A stretch of DNA of 64,000 nucleotides, taken from Selaginella moellendorffii (lineage: Eukaryota > Streptophyta > Lycopodiopsida > Selaginellales > Selaginellaceae). The position numbers and the translations under genes were made by a program. Positions 42,553-53,875 of the stretch are shown one piece after another. The notes below the pieces were generated by a model, which ran no database searches, was not told the origin of the DNA, and was given only the letters and a program-made list of their open reading frames with translations. How positions within the stretch are numbered: position 1 is the stretch's first letter; each line of letters opens with the position of its first letter. The stretch is taken from positions 1,015,963 to 1,079,962 of the forward strand of contig NW_003314299.1 of NCBI RefSeq assembly GCF_000143415.4. The letters run 5' to 3'.

Positions 42553-44535
42553 TTAAGAATGTTTGTGCATGTTTGACAACAATACATATGGCCCAGAGCT
42601 GCTGGGATCGACCACCAGAGCATTTGCAGCGGCAAAACTCCTGGTTCGAGCCCCGGAACTCTTGCAGCTATCGAGAAAGCTCGTCCAAGCAGCAAAATCC
42701 GGCTCGAAAGGCATGCTGGCCATGAGATCCTCGGCCTCCGTCAGCCTCCCGGCCCGCCCCAGCAGATCAACCACGCAAGCATAGTGATCCACCCCGGGAA
42801 CTACGCCGTGATCCCCGATCATCCCCACGAAGCAGCTCCACACGTCCTCAAGGAGCCCTGCGTGGCCGCAGCAGCACAAGACACTCACGAAAGTTATCTC
42901 GTTTGGCGCCACCCCGTCCGCCACCATTTCCCGAAACACCGCCACCCCAAAACCCGCGAGCTCGTTCCGCGCAAACGCGGCGATGAGCGCGTTCCACAGC
43001 GCGGCGTCTCGTAGCGGGCCGGTACGGAAGGCCTCGGCCGCGTCCGGCAGCGCGCCGGAGCGGCCGTACGCGTGGACCAGCGCGCTGGCCACGGCGCCGT
43101 TGGATTGGAATCCGGCGTCGACGATCCCGTCGTGGACGGTGCGGATGGACTCGAGGCTGACGCACGCGTCCACCGCGCTGACGTACGTCACCGCGCTGGG
43201 TTTGAGGCCGAGGACGTCCATCTCGGCCAGCACCGCCAGCGCCTCCTTGCCATGCCCGTTCTGCGAATATGCCGTCAGCATCGCGCTCCAGGCGATGACG
43301 TCCGGCAAGGATATTCCGTCAAACACTTCCCGCGCGGTGTCAATACGGCCGCACCTGCCGTACATCGTCACCACCGCGGTGGCCAGGATGACGCTGGGCG
43401 GGAGGAGCGCGGCGCTGTGGGCTTGGGCGAGCTTGCCCTGCGCGAGATTGGAGGAATTCGCGCAAGCGTCCATGACGCTCACGAATGTCACCACGTTTGG
43501 CCGCTGGGATCCTTCCAGATTCATCGCCCAGAACGTCTCCAGCGCCATTGCGGGATCCACGCGCGCGCGCGCGGAGATCATCACGTTCCAGGACATTGTG
43601 TTGCGGCGGTGGCGATCGCCCAGCGCCGCGAACATCGCCTCCGCAGCCGCAAGCTCCCCGCACTCGCCATAGAGGTGGAGCAGCGCGTTGGCGACAATCA
43701 TCTCGCCCGCAAGCCCAGCTTCAATCGCGATGGCATGGGCTCCAATCCCAGCATCTAGATCGCCAGCGCTCGCCGCGGCATCCAGCACACAGATGATCGT
43801 GATGGCGCTAGCCTGAATTCCCTCCGAATTCATCCCGAAGAAGAGCTCCAGCGCCTCCCGATGGTTCCCCTGCTGCGCGTTCGCGGACAGGATAGCATTC
43901 CACGACACCACATTCCTCTCGGGCATCGCGGCAAAGGTCTCCCTCGCCTCCGCAAGGTGCCCGTTCTGGGCATACGCCGTAAGAACAGCAGTCCATCCAA
44001 TGACCGTTTTCTCTTCAAGAGAATCAAACGCGCGGCGAGCTTCCTCCACTCCGCCACACTTCCCATACATGTTGACGATCGAGTTTCTGATTTTGGAGTC
44101 CGATCCACATCTCTCCTCGATCACAATCTCGTGGATCTCTCGTGCCAGTTCCAGGCATCCTTGTCGAGCGCAAGCGTCTAGCATCGCCAGGAACGTCACG
44201 GCATCAGCTCGCACGCCGTCCAGGTCCATCCGGCAGAAAAGATCGATCGCCTCGCCGCAGTGGCCGCGCCGAGCGTAGCCCCCGATGATCGAGTTCCAGG
44301 CCACCACGTCGCGACTCGGCATCGCATCAAACACCGCCCTGGCGTCGCAGAGATCGCTGGCCTGGACGTGCGCCGCCACCAGGATCGTCCACGAGTAGAT
44401 GTTTGGCGAGGCGATGGCAGCGAAGGCGGCGCGCGCGTCTTCGATGCTCCCACATTTGCCATACATCTGGACGAGAAGATTGCCGAGGAATGGGCGGCGA
44501 TGGTGTCCGCTGGCAGTGATCTGGGCGTGGAGCAA
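42553..44535 (-). CDS. PLS-class pentatricopeptide repeat protein, start unresolved
   Basis: A single open frame of about 660 residues. Modules include VQMYGKCGSIEDARAAF, NMYGKCGGVEEARRAF, LHLYGECGELAAAEAMF, VTMYGRCGRIDTAREVF, VHAYGRSGALPDAAEAF and VDLLGRAGRLTEAEDLM, with ASPNIYSWTILVAAHV and VVSWNAILSANAQQG between them, about 16-18 motifs. It ends in a shortened E-type tail (VVDPSSSGPYVLLSN) with no DYW domain. The codon at 44535 is TTG, not ATG; PPR-like text (FASNIRQCSDLATLRLLHAQ) continues upstream in frame to about 44655 without any ATG before a stop. Either a 5' exon supplies the start or the gene has lost it. The first in-frame ATG would begin at MYGKCGSIEDA. A role in organellar RNA binding is expected from the family. 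Confidence 0.75.
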   Translation of the reverse strand: MLHAQITASGHHRRPFLGNLLVQMYGKCGSIEDARAAFAAIASPNIYSWTILVAAHVQASDLCDARAVFDAMPSRDVVAWNSIIGGYARRGHCGEAIDLFCRMDLDGVRADAVTFLAMLDACARQGCLELAREIHEIVIEERCGSDSKIRNSIVNMYGKCGGVEEARRAFDSLEEKTVIGWTAVLTAYAQNGHLAEARETFAAMPERNVVSWNAILSANAQQGNHREALELFFGMNSEGIQASAITIICVLDAAASAGDLDAGIGAHAIAIEAGLAGEMIVANALLHLYGECGELAAAEAMFAALGDRHRRNTMSWNVMISARARVDPAMALETFWAMNLEGSQRPNVVTFVSVMDACANSSNLAQGKLAQAHSAALLPPSVILATAVVTMYGRCGRIDTAREVFDGISLPDVIAWSAMLTAYSQNGHGKEALAVLAEMDVLGLKPSAVTYVSAVDACVSLESIRTVHDGIVDAGFQSNGAVASALVHAYGRSGALPDAAEAFRTGPLRDAALWNALIAAFARNELAGFGVAVFREMVADGVAPNEITFVSVLCCCGHAGLLEDVWSCFVGMIGDHGVVPGVDHYACVVDLLGRAGRLTEAEDLMASMPFEPDFAAWTSFLDSCKSSGARTRSFAAANALVVDPSSSGPYVLLSNMHKHS

Positions 44536-44659
44536 CCGGAGGGTGGCGAGGTCGCTGCATTGGCGGATATTGGAGGCAAAGTCTTGCTTCTTTGCCTCGT
44601 CCTGGCACGAGAAAACATTAAAACTTTTAATGGATTTGGAGCAGAGCTTACTCTAGGAT

Positions 44660-45277
44660 GGGCCTCAGTTCCTCCTGCTGTCCTCGTACCAACAATCAAA
44701 CTAAGCATGACAATGATCTACCAAGAAACATCGTGGAGTGCAGTTTCAATCACATCGCCCCCTATGAAACATGATGTGACCAATTATACAAAATGTTTTA
44801 CATAGCTGTCCTGACATGAGCACCACAAATAAATAAAAAAATCGAACGCCATCCCTACTGTAAACAATCTTATATGTATTTTTCTATTATATCCATAGTT
44901 TATGGATGTAATCAGTTCCCAGCCACCAAGGAGCCATAGCTTTTGCCGTATTGACTTTTGGTCCAAAGGGATGTTTGAGTTTGGAAACATCATTGATACC
45001 AATGTTCTCGAAGCAAGGAGAACATTCGTTTATTGTCATAAGCATGACTGATTGGTTTATCTTCTAGAGTGTTCTGCATCTGGTCGTGTTTCTCGTCACC
45101 AGCCCTTTCTCGCCTGCCCTATAAAGATTGTGCCGAGTCATTGATAGCTACGGCTGGGCCGAGCGAGAGAAGGAGTCAAGAAATTCTGGAAGGTCGGCGT
45201 CTACCATCCAAATAAAACCTTCAAAAGCAAAATCTCAGTAGAACAAGTCGCTGAACAAACACAGCGCCAAACAAGAA
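44660..45277. other. intergenic, nothing recognised
   Basis: Lies between the divergent PPR start and the BAHD copy E 3' end. No gene or repeat recognised. Confidence 0.5.
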
Positions 45278-46712
45278 TCATAACACAGCTGTGGTGAACT
45301 TCTGAAAGAGCTCGTTCTCGCACAGCTTGCGCATCTCTTCCCGGGGCAATGATACGAGCAATCGTCTGCTCCGGCCGCCCTTGGGCGTCGGAAGGACAAT
45401 TGCGACCCCATTCCCATACCACGGCTGCATGACAAGCGAATAATGCACGGGCCTCCCCATGCCAAGGTCAACTCCATAGACCGGAAACGTGTGCAAGCTG
45501 GTGCTGTAGACCCCGGTTCCTCCCACAAAGTCACAGTTGAAGTTGATCTTGCGGCCGCGAATGATCTCCAGCTCCATCCAGTCGATGGCCGACTGGATAT
45601 GCTCGGGCGTGGTGGTTCGAATATCCTGCCGGAAGAGCCGTGCCACGTACGAGACATGGTTGGACTTGATCTCTCCGGCGCTGGCTGACAGGCAAGGCGA
45701 GTGAGCCGAGTTGCCAATGTACGCGGCTGGGATTGGGGGGTTCCATCGGTTCTTGGCCTTGAGCGAGATGGCGTAGACGTAGGTGGTGAGAGTGGAGTCG
45801 GGGAGGCCTCGCGCCTCGGTCATGGCCTTCCAGATCATGGCGCAGGTGGCCTCGAACGAGCTCGGGGTGTCGAATCCGAAGGGGCCGGACTGGATCTCGC
45901 GGATAAGGCTGTCCACTTGCGGGGGATCCATCTCGAAGAGCTTGACGAGTGTCGGCTTGGCGGAGGCATTGTGTTCTTGGCTGGACTTGCCCATGGCATC
46001 AGTGGATGGCTTGGGCGACGATGTGTAGTCCCGGACTGGGATGGTGATTTGTGGCGGCTCCCGGGCTTTGAGGAGAGAGGAATCGAAGACTGGGGGAGTG
46101 AGATCTCGCGGGGAGGAGCCCTTGTGGATCTGTGACCAGCATCGCATGAATTCGAAGTAGGAAGATCCGTCGACGATGAGCTCGGCGGTCACAACTCCCA
46201 GCGCAATGCCGCCGCAGTTGAATCTCGTCAGCTGCAAATCGGAGTTAAAACAGAGTTGTCCTCCTTAAGGCTAACCTGGAATTTGAGAAGCGGCGAGTCG
46301 ACCGGATTGGTGATGTAAGTCTCACCGGGATTCAATTCGTGCTCAATCGAGCAGCGGGCGAGATCGCCCCAGTCGCTGAAACTTGCGTCGGCGGTGGCGA
46401 CAAGAAATGGCACCCCTCGATCGTTGCACTCGATTTCCAGCCGAGGTCCATTCTCGCGGACTCTGCCTGCAAACACATTGAACAAGACCAGAGTTTGCGA
46501 CAGCGATGCCTTCAAGCTGCTCGCGATCTCCTCGATCGGTTTCTCGTGCTGAGGGTCATCAATTGGGGCTGGCGGCGGGAAGTAGTAGACTTGCTTGGTG
46601 TAGTAATCGAAGGAGACATGGAGATCGAGATTGGAAAGCTTGTGAATTCGATTCATGGGCAAAGTGGGAGTGGCTGGAGTGACAGTGGAGACCAACAACA
46701 TGCTCACAACAC

Positions 46713-46716
<4 letters not shown>
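45278..46716 (-). CDS. BAHD-family acyltransferase (copy E, divergent), ExxxD variant
   Basis: Exons 46716-46276 and 46231-45278 give 464 residues. It starts MGVVSMLLVSTVTPATPTL and has YYFPPPAP, VLFNVFAGRVRE, KFQ then LTRFNCGGIALG across the intron. The catalytic box is AELIVDG, with Glu at about residue 164 in place of His and Asp at about 168, the same change as in copies A-D although this gene is clearly older. The second BAHD motif is also altered: DLGMG for DFGWG. The intron is only 44 nt but has ordinary GT and AG ends. A GA-repeat lies directly before the ATG. It is 13-28 kb from the other copies and is not part of the recent duplications. Confidence 0.9.

Positions 46717-46749
<33 letters not shown>
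46711..46749 (-). repeat. (GA)n repeat in the 5' leader of BAHD copy E
   Basis: On the minus strand about 18 GA units run straight into the ATG (GAGAGATGGGTGTTG). Such repeats are common in plant 5' leaders and can act as GAGA elements. Confidence 0.7.
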
Positions 46750-47949
46750 ACCAATAAGGGTTTTGTTGTACACGCGTTTCCCGTGGGTTCTTCTATAAAT
46801 TGGCAGAAATGCTAGAACAAATTCAATATTCAAAAGACCAAAAGGAAATCTTCAGACAATGCGAATCTTTGTGTTGTTGTGTTAACTCGAAGTTTGATAT
46901 TACGAGAAAACCTTTTGTGCAGTGGCAAATGCCCATGGTGAGCGCATTTTGCGTTATCCAAAATGCTCAGATGAAAACTCAAACTACAAAGAAATAAAAC
47001 AAAGCAATTCTTGTGACGCAAGAGGGATTCTTTGCAGTTTGTGATCCTCGTTTTCCATTCTACTAGACATATAGGGACTATACATATGTTTATCAAACTT
47101 AATATGTACACCCAATTATCAGAGCTTTGATTGATGATGAGAAGGCTGGTCCATTGCCATCTTAAGAGTAGAATTTTCAGGAAGAATTAGTGTTAACCAA
47201 TAAAAATTTGTAATACTGTACATAATTACACAAAAAACTATATTTATAATATCTGCCCCTTAACACTGAGTGCAATTGCAACAGGCAACTTCCAAATACT
47301 TCGTGTTGTAAAACAGACTAGATCTTTAAAGCTTTAAATTTAACTTTTAGACTTTAACACTATAATCAGCCATAATAAATTAAAAATATCAATAAATTGA
47401 TATCCAATATTTCTGAACACTATCATACAGTTCTTGGTTGCTATTGATGGCTTAGCAAAGATTGAAATTTGCTACACATGTTTAGTGTTTTATTTATTTT
47501 TTACTTGCCTAATAGTCACAATAACTATTACTTGTAGGGCCTCGTTTAAGCCAAACATTGTAAGTTATTTAATATGTTTTTATTGCTCAGACAAATAATG
47601 CTAATAACCATTAATTGAAATAGAACCTCCTTGTCTAATCAATAGGACATATATTCTTGATAGTTTATATTCTTTATTGGAAGGTCCTTATGGAAAATGA
47701 CCCTCCATCCTTCTTTTAAGAGTACTATCAAGGGGTTCACTTGATACAAATTCATCTAATATTTTAAAAAATATCAATAGTAAATTTTATTTAATTTCAT
47801 AATTTAAAAAAACTAGATAAATTTCTTATATATAGTTTATAAAAAATTCTTGATAAATTAAATTTAAAGTATAAATTTAGGATATTTTGTAATATAAAAT
47901 TCTCTAGATTTACTTATTAATCTTGAAATTAATTTTAATAAATACTAAT
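46750..47949. other. AT-rich intergenic DNA
   Basis: No gene, RNA or clear repeat. The base composition changes here from mixed to strongly AT-rich and stays so to the end of the window. Confidence 0.6.
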
Positions 47950-48849
47950 TTAACATGGATATGAATTTGAAGACCATCTTCTAATAGGTCTGGGATTTAC
48001 AGAAAATGTTTTCTGACGTAATTCATATAAAACTAATTCACAATTATTTTGAACTGATAAGTATGTTTCTGTAACACAATCATCATGTGGTCCACAATAT
48101 ATATTTGGAGACCAAATTACCTCACCATTATTTTTATAATATACTAAATTTCCATCTTTTTGAACTCTAAGTTCACAATCAAAAGATGATACTTCTGGTT
48201 GTTTAAACCATTTAATATTGTTACCACTATATAGTGCCAATAAACAATTTGAGTGCAAATAAAGATATACTTTTTTATTAGAAGATTGTAAAAATTGAGT
48301 GCTTTTCAAAAAATGATTAGGCATAGTACTAAATAGTGTTGTTAAATAAATTATACAACCATCTTTAAATTGACTAAGAAAATTTTTCGGTACCATTTCC
48401 TGTAAATCAGGAATTTTATACAAACTTGTAACAACATAATGAATAGCAAAATAATCAGATATTATAGTTACAAAAGATGATTTTAATTCTTGTATAGAAT
48501 GATAATAAGTATTAATTAGATCCTTAAACTCTTTTATAACATTTTCTTCATTAACATATTTATTCCCACGATATGCAACACATGTACTTAAGTCACTAAG
48601 TCTATCAAATATCCAAAACTGATTAATTAAATTTAAATTTCCAAGCCTTTCATCTAATAAACTATATTCAAAACTCATACTTTGACCTGTAGGTACTACT
48701 TGAAAATCAATTTTTGAAATCATCATATTTAATGTTAATAGAATTATCTCTACACTTTCAGGTTGTAAGATATTTAAGTTTCCTGAAAAGATAAGTGTTA
48801 ACACAAATTTTGGTAACAAAATAAAAATTAAAGTTTTATTTATAAACAT
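47950..48849 (-). CDS. bulb-type (mannose-binding) lectin-domain protein, putatively secreted
   Basis: One exon, 299 residues, very AT-rich codons. The N-terminus (MFINKTLIFILLPKFVLTLIF) can act as a signal peptide or anchor. Residues about 30-185 match nothing I know. Residues about 188-290 form a B-lectin domain: three related strands contain LHSNCLLALYSG, VQKDGNLVYYKNNGEVIW and VQNNCELVLYE. Only the middle one keeps the full QxDxNxVxY mannose site; the others have lost Asp or Asn. Cysteines in YCGPHDDCV may form a disulfide. A TATATAAATTT element lies about 30 nt before the ATG (near 48880). It is the only intact frame in an AT-rich, transposon-filled region. Confidence 0.7.
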   Translation of the reverse strand: MFINKTLIFILLPKFVLTLIFSGNLNILQPESVEIILLTLNMMISKIDFQVVPTGQSMSFEYSLLDERLGNLNLINQFWIFDRLSDLSTCVAYRGNKYVNEENVIKEFKDLINTYYHSIQELKSSFVTIISDYFAIHYVVTSLYKIPDLQEMVPKNFLSQFKDGCIIYLTTLFSTMPNHFLKSTQFLQSSNKKVYLYLHSNCLLALYSGNNIKWFKQPEVSSFDCELRVQKDGNLVYYKNNGEVIWSPNIYCGPHDDCVTETYLSVQNNCELVLYELRQKTFSVNPRPIRRWSSNSYPC

Positions 48850-49169
48850 TTTTGCATTGATTCTTGAAATATCTCTTAAATTTATATATTGTTTTTATAT
48901 TTAATATTTTATTAAATATAATCATGACAAATCATAAAAGCTGGATTAAATATAATATTAAATTCTTTTCTTCCAGGTGGAGACATGTTAGAATTTTGTT
49001 GTAATGCAAAGTATATCCTAGAGAGTTTTGCAAAGACCGAGGTCTATGACAGCTGCAAGAGAATAATCTAATTATATATAATGAGGATGCTTTAAATTTA
49101 ATTTTAAATATTTTAAAATTAGAATAATTTATTTAAATTTTATAAAAAATAAAATTATAATATAACTTT

Positions 49170-49343
49170 ATGAGTGCATGGAATATGGAAATGGAATACA
49201 GAAATATACATATCAATTAGCTCAAAATTTCTAACTTATATACAAGAGTAAGTGGTCTAGATTAAAACCAATCTAACAGCTATCAAAATCCTACTATACT
49301 AATATTGATATATAGTATCATAGCCATACACTTAGACCTCACA
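49170..49343 (-). repeat. LTR copy of the degenerate gypsy element
   Basis: Matches 50066-50231 and 55827-55999 (AGTGCATGGAATATGGAAAT, ATATCAATTAGC, GTGGTCTAGATT, ACACTTAGACCTCACA). It belongs to the tandemly duplicated 3' end. Confidence 0.65.
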
Positions 49344-49503
49344 TCATCCCCTCATTTGAAAATGATAAAAGACAATTAAGGTTTTCTAATAGATGGGTTG
49401 AGATTTGGAGGAACATAAGGAGGAGGCATTGATGGATTTGTAAGTGTGGTAATTGTTCATGATCCTTTTATATAAAGTGTTAATTGTTACATATACACAA
49501 TTT

Positions 49504-49725
49504 CTAGAGGATCAGCTTGTTGGATGTTATGTTGAACCTTATGAACATGTGGTTCAACTTAGCACAACACCTGATATAGCCCTTTCTACTAAGTAGGGAG
49601 CCCTTTGAACGATGTATTATAAACTTGGGAAAATGGATTAAAACAAAATCATTCACTTTGTACTTTGTAAATGGATGATAATAGAAGTTATAATGTTGTT
49701 GTTGTCCCATTTGTATACAACTCAA
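49504..49725 (-). pseudogene. gypsy integrase C-terminal fragment
   Basis: The minus strand reads FTKYKVNDFVLIHFPKFI then KGSLLSRKGYIRCCAKLNHM, the typical integrase C-terminal text before a 3' LTR. It is the duplicated tail of the element to the right. Confidence 0.6.
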
Positions 49726-52700
49726 GTATTTGGCAAACTTTGCTCAAACTAATGGAAGAATGTTTGTCAAATACTCTTGAAATAATCTTGAAATATTTTT
49801 TTAATTTATTTAATGTTTTTATATTTATTACTTTATTAAATATAAACTTGAAAATCATAAAATCTGGATTAAATATAATATTAAATTCTTTTCTTTCAAT
49901 TGGAGATATGTTAGAATTTTGTCATAATGCAAAGTATATCCTAGAGAGTTTTGCAAAGATAATTATATATAATAAAGAAACTTTAGTTTAGTTTAGTTTA
50001 GTTTCAAATATTTTAAAGTTATTATAGTTTATTTAAATTTTAAAAATAAAAATATAATATAACTTTGCGAGTGCATGGAATTCAGAAATAGAATATAGAA
50101 ATATGCATATCAATTAGCCCAAAAACCCTAAGTTATATACAAGAGCAAGTGGTCCAGATTGAAATCAATCCAATAGCTATCAAAATCCCACTACAGTTAT
50201 ACAACATTGTAATTATACACTTAGACCTTACATCCTTTTGGAATGATAGAAGATAGTTAGGGTTTCTAGTGGATTGGCTAGGATCTAAAGGAACATCAGA
50301 AGGAGGCATTGGTGGATCTGTAAGTGGTGCCAATTATTCCTAATCCCTTTGTATGAAGTGTTTTAGTCATTGCACATGCACAATTTCTGAAGGATGCTTA
50401 TTAGACGTTATATTGAACCTTATAAATTTGTGATCCAACTTGCTACAACACTCAATACGGTCCCTTCCACTAATCAAGGAGCCCCTTAGACAAACCATAT
50501 ACCCTAAAATTGGGAAAATAAATTAACACTAAATCATCTATTTTATACTCTATAGGTGGACGATGTAGTGCCGTTGTCCCATTTGTATGTAGCCCAGATG
50601 TTCAACAAACTTTACTCAGACAAGTGGAAGAATGCTTATTAAATACTAATCCCAAGACCTAGTATCAACAGCTTGTGGCAATTGCAAAGGTAAACTCAAC
50701 TTCGTTAGTAGTATCGCATCATAACTATATATGTAACATACATGGTTTTCACCCTTTATCCTATAATGGTTTACTATAGGATAACCATAAAACAGAACCT
50801 AAACCCTTTATGTGCCATATGTCACATGTCCAATGATAGTAGAGTGGAATTTGAGTTTTAGGGCCTTGGGGCATTGAATGAAAGAACGGAGCCAAATTCC
50901 CAAGCTTGTAGCTAAGGAGCAAAGGAATTGGAGCATAGAATGACTCTTAAGTATTCAACCTAAGGAATGAAAGGACAGAAGCATGGAGCAATGTTGGAAT
51001 AGTTTTAGAGCTTTTAGTATCTTAATGTCAGGACTAACACATAAAACAGAGCTAAATGGAGTTTGGTGTTATTTTAGCATATTAGTGGCCTAATGCGAGG
51101 ATATAAATACTTCACCAATTAGCATGTTATGGAACTTGGGCTTAGACCCAAGCTAAATACCCACTATCCCTACTATATATTTGGAACCCCCTACAGCACC
51201 CCCCACCCCTTTGAGGAACATATGCTTTGGGCTTTCAACCTAGCCACCCTTAGTATTAGGAGTTAGTCTTTAGGAGAAGCTCAAAATTTATTAAATATGG
51301 AATGTCTCTAAATTGTGAATTTGGACACAGGACCAACACCATTGTGTTTAGGACAACATTTTACATTCCGTAAATATGCTAAATATAGACACTTTCCATA
51401 AATAGCAATTAGGACTGAATAGGACTAACACAAAGGGCATGATAGCAAGGGTGTTTAACAGATACAGTAAGTTATCATTTAGTGAATATTGATTTTAATA
51501 TCGTAGGGTTCTTGTTAAACAAGTGTAGAATAGAGCAAAAGAGAACTAAGAGCTAACCGAGTATGCTTAGAAAGAAACACATAAGAGTTTCTACTTTATG
51601 TTCATCTAGCTAAGTACAAATGTTAAGTCAAGTTTACTAACACTTAAACAAAAGGGACTGATAAAGGAATTAGCAATACCAACCTTTTGCCGTTGTGGCA
51701 GTAAGGAAATATTATTTAAAAGGACTCGCCGATAAATAATTTTTGATACCCAAAGTCATATTCGTGACTATATAAGAATTTATATGGTGAAGCACTAATA
51801 TAACTTTGCACCCTTGTGACATGCATATTGAAAAGGTGGCAAATAACCATTTCAATTTGAATGTTAAAAGTTTATGTACTTTGCAATCATCTTTTTGAAA
51901 GTTTGAATGAGCCATTTCACCAAATCATCTGATTGTAGATAATAAACACTCATAAAAGTGTGGTATATCTCTAACTAAGACATTAAAATATGAAATGCTT
52001 TAGCTATAAATGTGGGACTATTATCTGTAAGAATTCACTCTAAACAGAAATGTTAGAACACCACTTGATTGAGGAGGAAGTATCCAACAATAGTTGTAGA
52101 TGCACTAACAAAAGCACTAATTTCACTTAGTGAGTCAAGTAGTTAGAAGCAATAATGATATACTCATTGCCAGCAATCAAGTATGGAAAATACCCCATTA
52201 AATCAAATGCAAGCAACTCAGATAAATGGGAAATTGCAATTGACTTCAACTGTTCTTTCATAGCATAAGGGGGAGTATTATGAGTTTGGCACCAAATACA
52301 GCTACACACATACGAAATAACGTTGCATTGCATCTCTAGCTAATAAAAAGACTTCTGCAGCTTCTCGATCACACAACAATGTTCTATGCCCACCTAGAAT
52401 AGAAGAATCATGGTACGCATGAAGAAAGCGTGGAATAAAGATTGAAGGCATCACCAACAATCCCCATAAAATAAAGAAAATTGTCCTCAAGACGATATTA
52501 AGAATATAAATACTAAAATGGCAAATCATTAGTAAGTGATGCAAGATTTTCAAACCCATCGCAAATCCTTTAAATTCATGGCTTAACTCTTTGAGCCTCA
52601 TGAACCTTGTCAAAAGAAGGTAAATTTTGTTTTGCACCTTGTAACACTAAACATCAAGTATAGCAACTGCCAATGGCACAAAATTGTCATCTAAAATATC

Positions 52701-53129
52701 CATAGATGCTGAAATAACAAGCTTGTTAGAAACATGAGAATAGAAAAGGAAGAAGAGCTTGAGAAAGGGTGTCAGTATCAGTCATAAAACTCCTTAAGCA
52801 ATGAACAACATCATCTAAAGCTTCAAAGCTCATAGAGTAGTAAAACTAACCAAGTTTTTCTGCTTTAATAATGAAGTAACTATAGTATAATCACTTTTTA
52901 GTAATGTTTAAGAATTATATAAATATGTATAAAGTTTCTCAAAACTCTAAACTAGTAATAAACACTCCTTTGTTGTAGAGTAGTTCACCTCTATTAATTG
53001 TAATGTACAACTAATGTATACAATGGGATGGTGTTGACCAAGTACATTCGGGCTTTCTTGCATCAACCACCTCCAAAATCGATATTAGAAGTATCCAAGA
53101 GCAAAATGAAAAGTCAAGTGTAGTCAAAA

Positions 53130-53875
53130 TATACCAAAACTGAAGGAGTCGTCAATAATTCTCTGAAATTTGTAAATACCCACTCACAGTCCATAGATTA
53201 GGTGTTGAAAACTTCAATAATGCTCGCAATGGTGCAATACAATTAAAAAAATGATCAACAAAATAATCAAGATAGTGCACCTTGCCTAAGAAGTATTGCA
53301 CATCATTCACACACTTTGGAGTAAAGAACTTGAGAACAACCATAAGTTTGTTAAGATTAATTTGCAAACTTTCACGAAAAATACGGTACCCAAGATAAGT
53401 GGTATCCTTGAACTTAAATACATATTTTGATCACTTCAACTTTAAACCAACTTTTTTCATAGTTGATCCAACACCTTATGAACATCATGGATGTGTTTCT
53501 CACACGTCCCCTCTGAATGGATCAAGACATCATTAATGATGTCAGCAGTCATCTTTGGCATATAATAAAGAACCTTGTTCATGATCTGTTAGAAAGTTGC
53601 TGGAGCATTGTTCAAACCAAACAATATCACCAAGAACTTGTACAAATTAAATGGTGTACAAAAAGCATTATTGAGAATATCTTCCTTGACTATTAACACT
53701 TCCTAGTACTTAGAAGCAAAATCTAACTTAATGAACTAACGACTTCTCCCAAGATAATCCAAGAGATCAACAGTGTGAGAAAAAGGATACATATCAGGGA
53801 TTGTCATTTCATTTAATGGATGATAGTCAATGTAAAAACAAATACTCCTATCAAGTTTCATCACAAGATAAGATT
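53130..53875 (-). pseudogene. gypsy reverse transcriptase relic
   Basis: Text such as FYIDYHPLNEMTIPD, HTVDLLDYLG, LFGLNNAPATF, INDVLIHSEGTCEKH, VFKFKDTTYLGYRI and NDVQYFLGKVHYLDYFVDHF gives the order of RT motifs 2 to 7 and the start of the RNase H connection. At least five stop codons interrupt it. The first Asp of the YxDD box is Asn. Confidence 0.75.

Larger units (their letters stand above)
48925..50660. repeat. tandem duplication of about 870 bp
   Basis: About 48925-49795 and 49805-50660 are diverged copies of one unit: both hold GGAGA(C/T)ATGTTAGAATTT, GCAAAGTATATCCTAGAGAG, an LTR end, and the end of a gypsy integrase. The duplicated unit is the 3' end of the element at 50066-55999 plus flanking DNA. 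A TTTAG microsatellite (four to five units) lies at about 49985-50013 in the second copy only. Confidence 0.75.

Noticed and set aside
42983-43758. Long plus-strand open frames of about 229 residues
   Set aside because: They are antisense shadows of the GC-rich PPR gene at 42553-44535 and have no domain signature.
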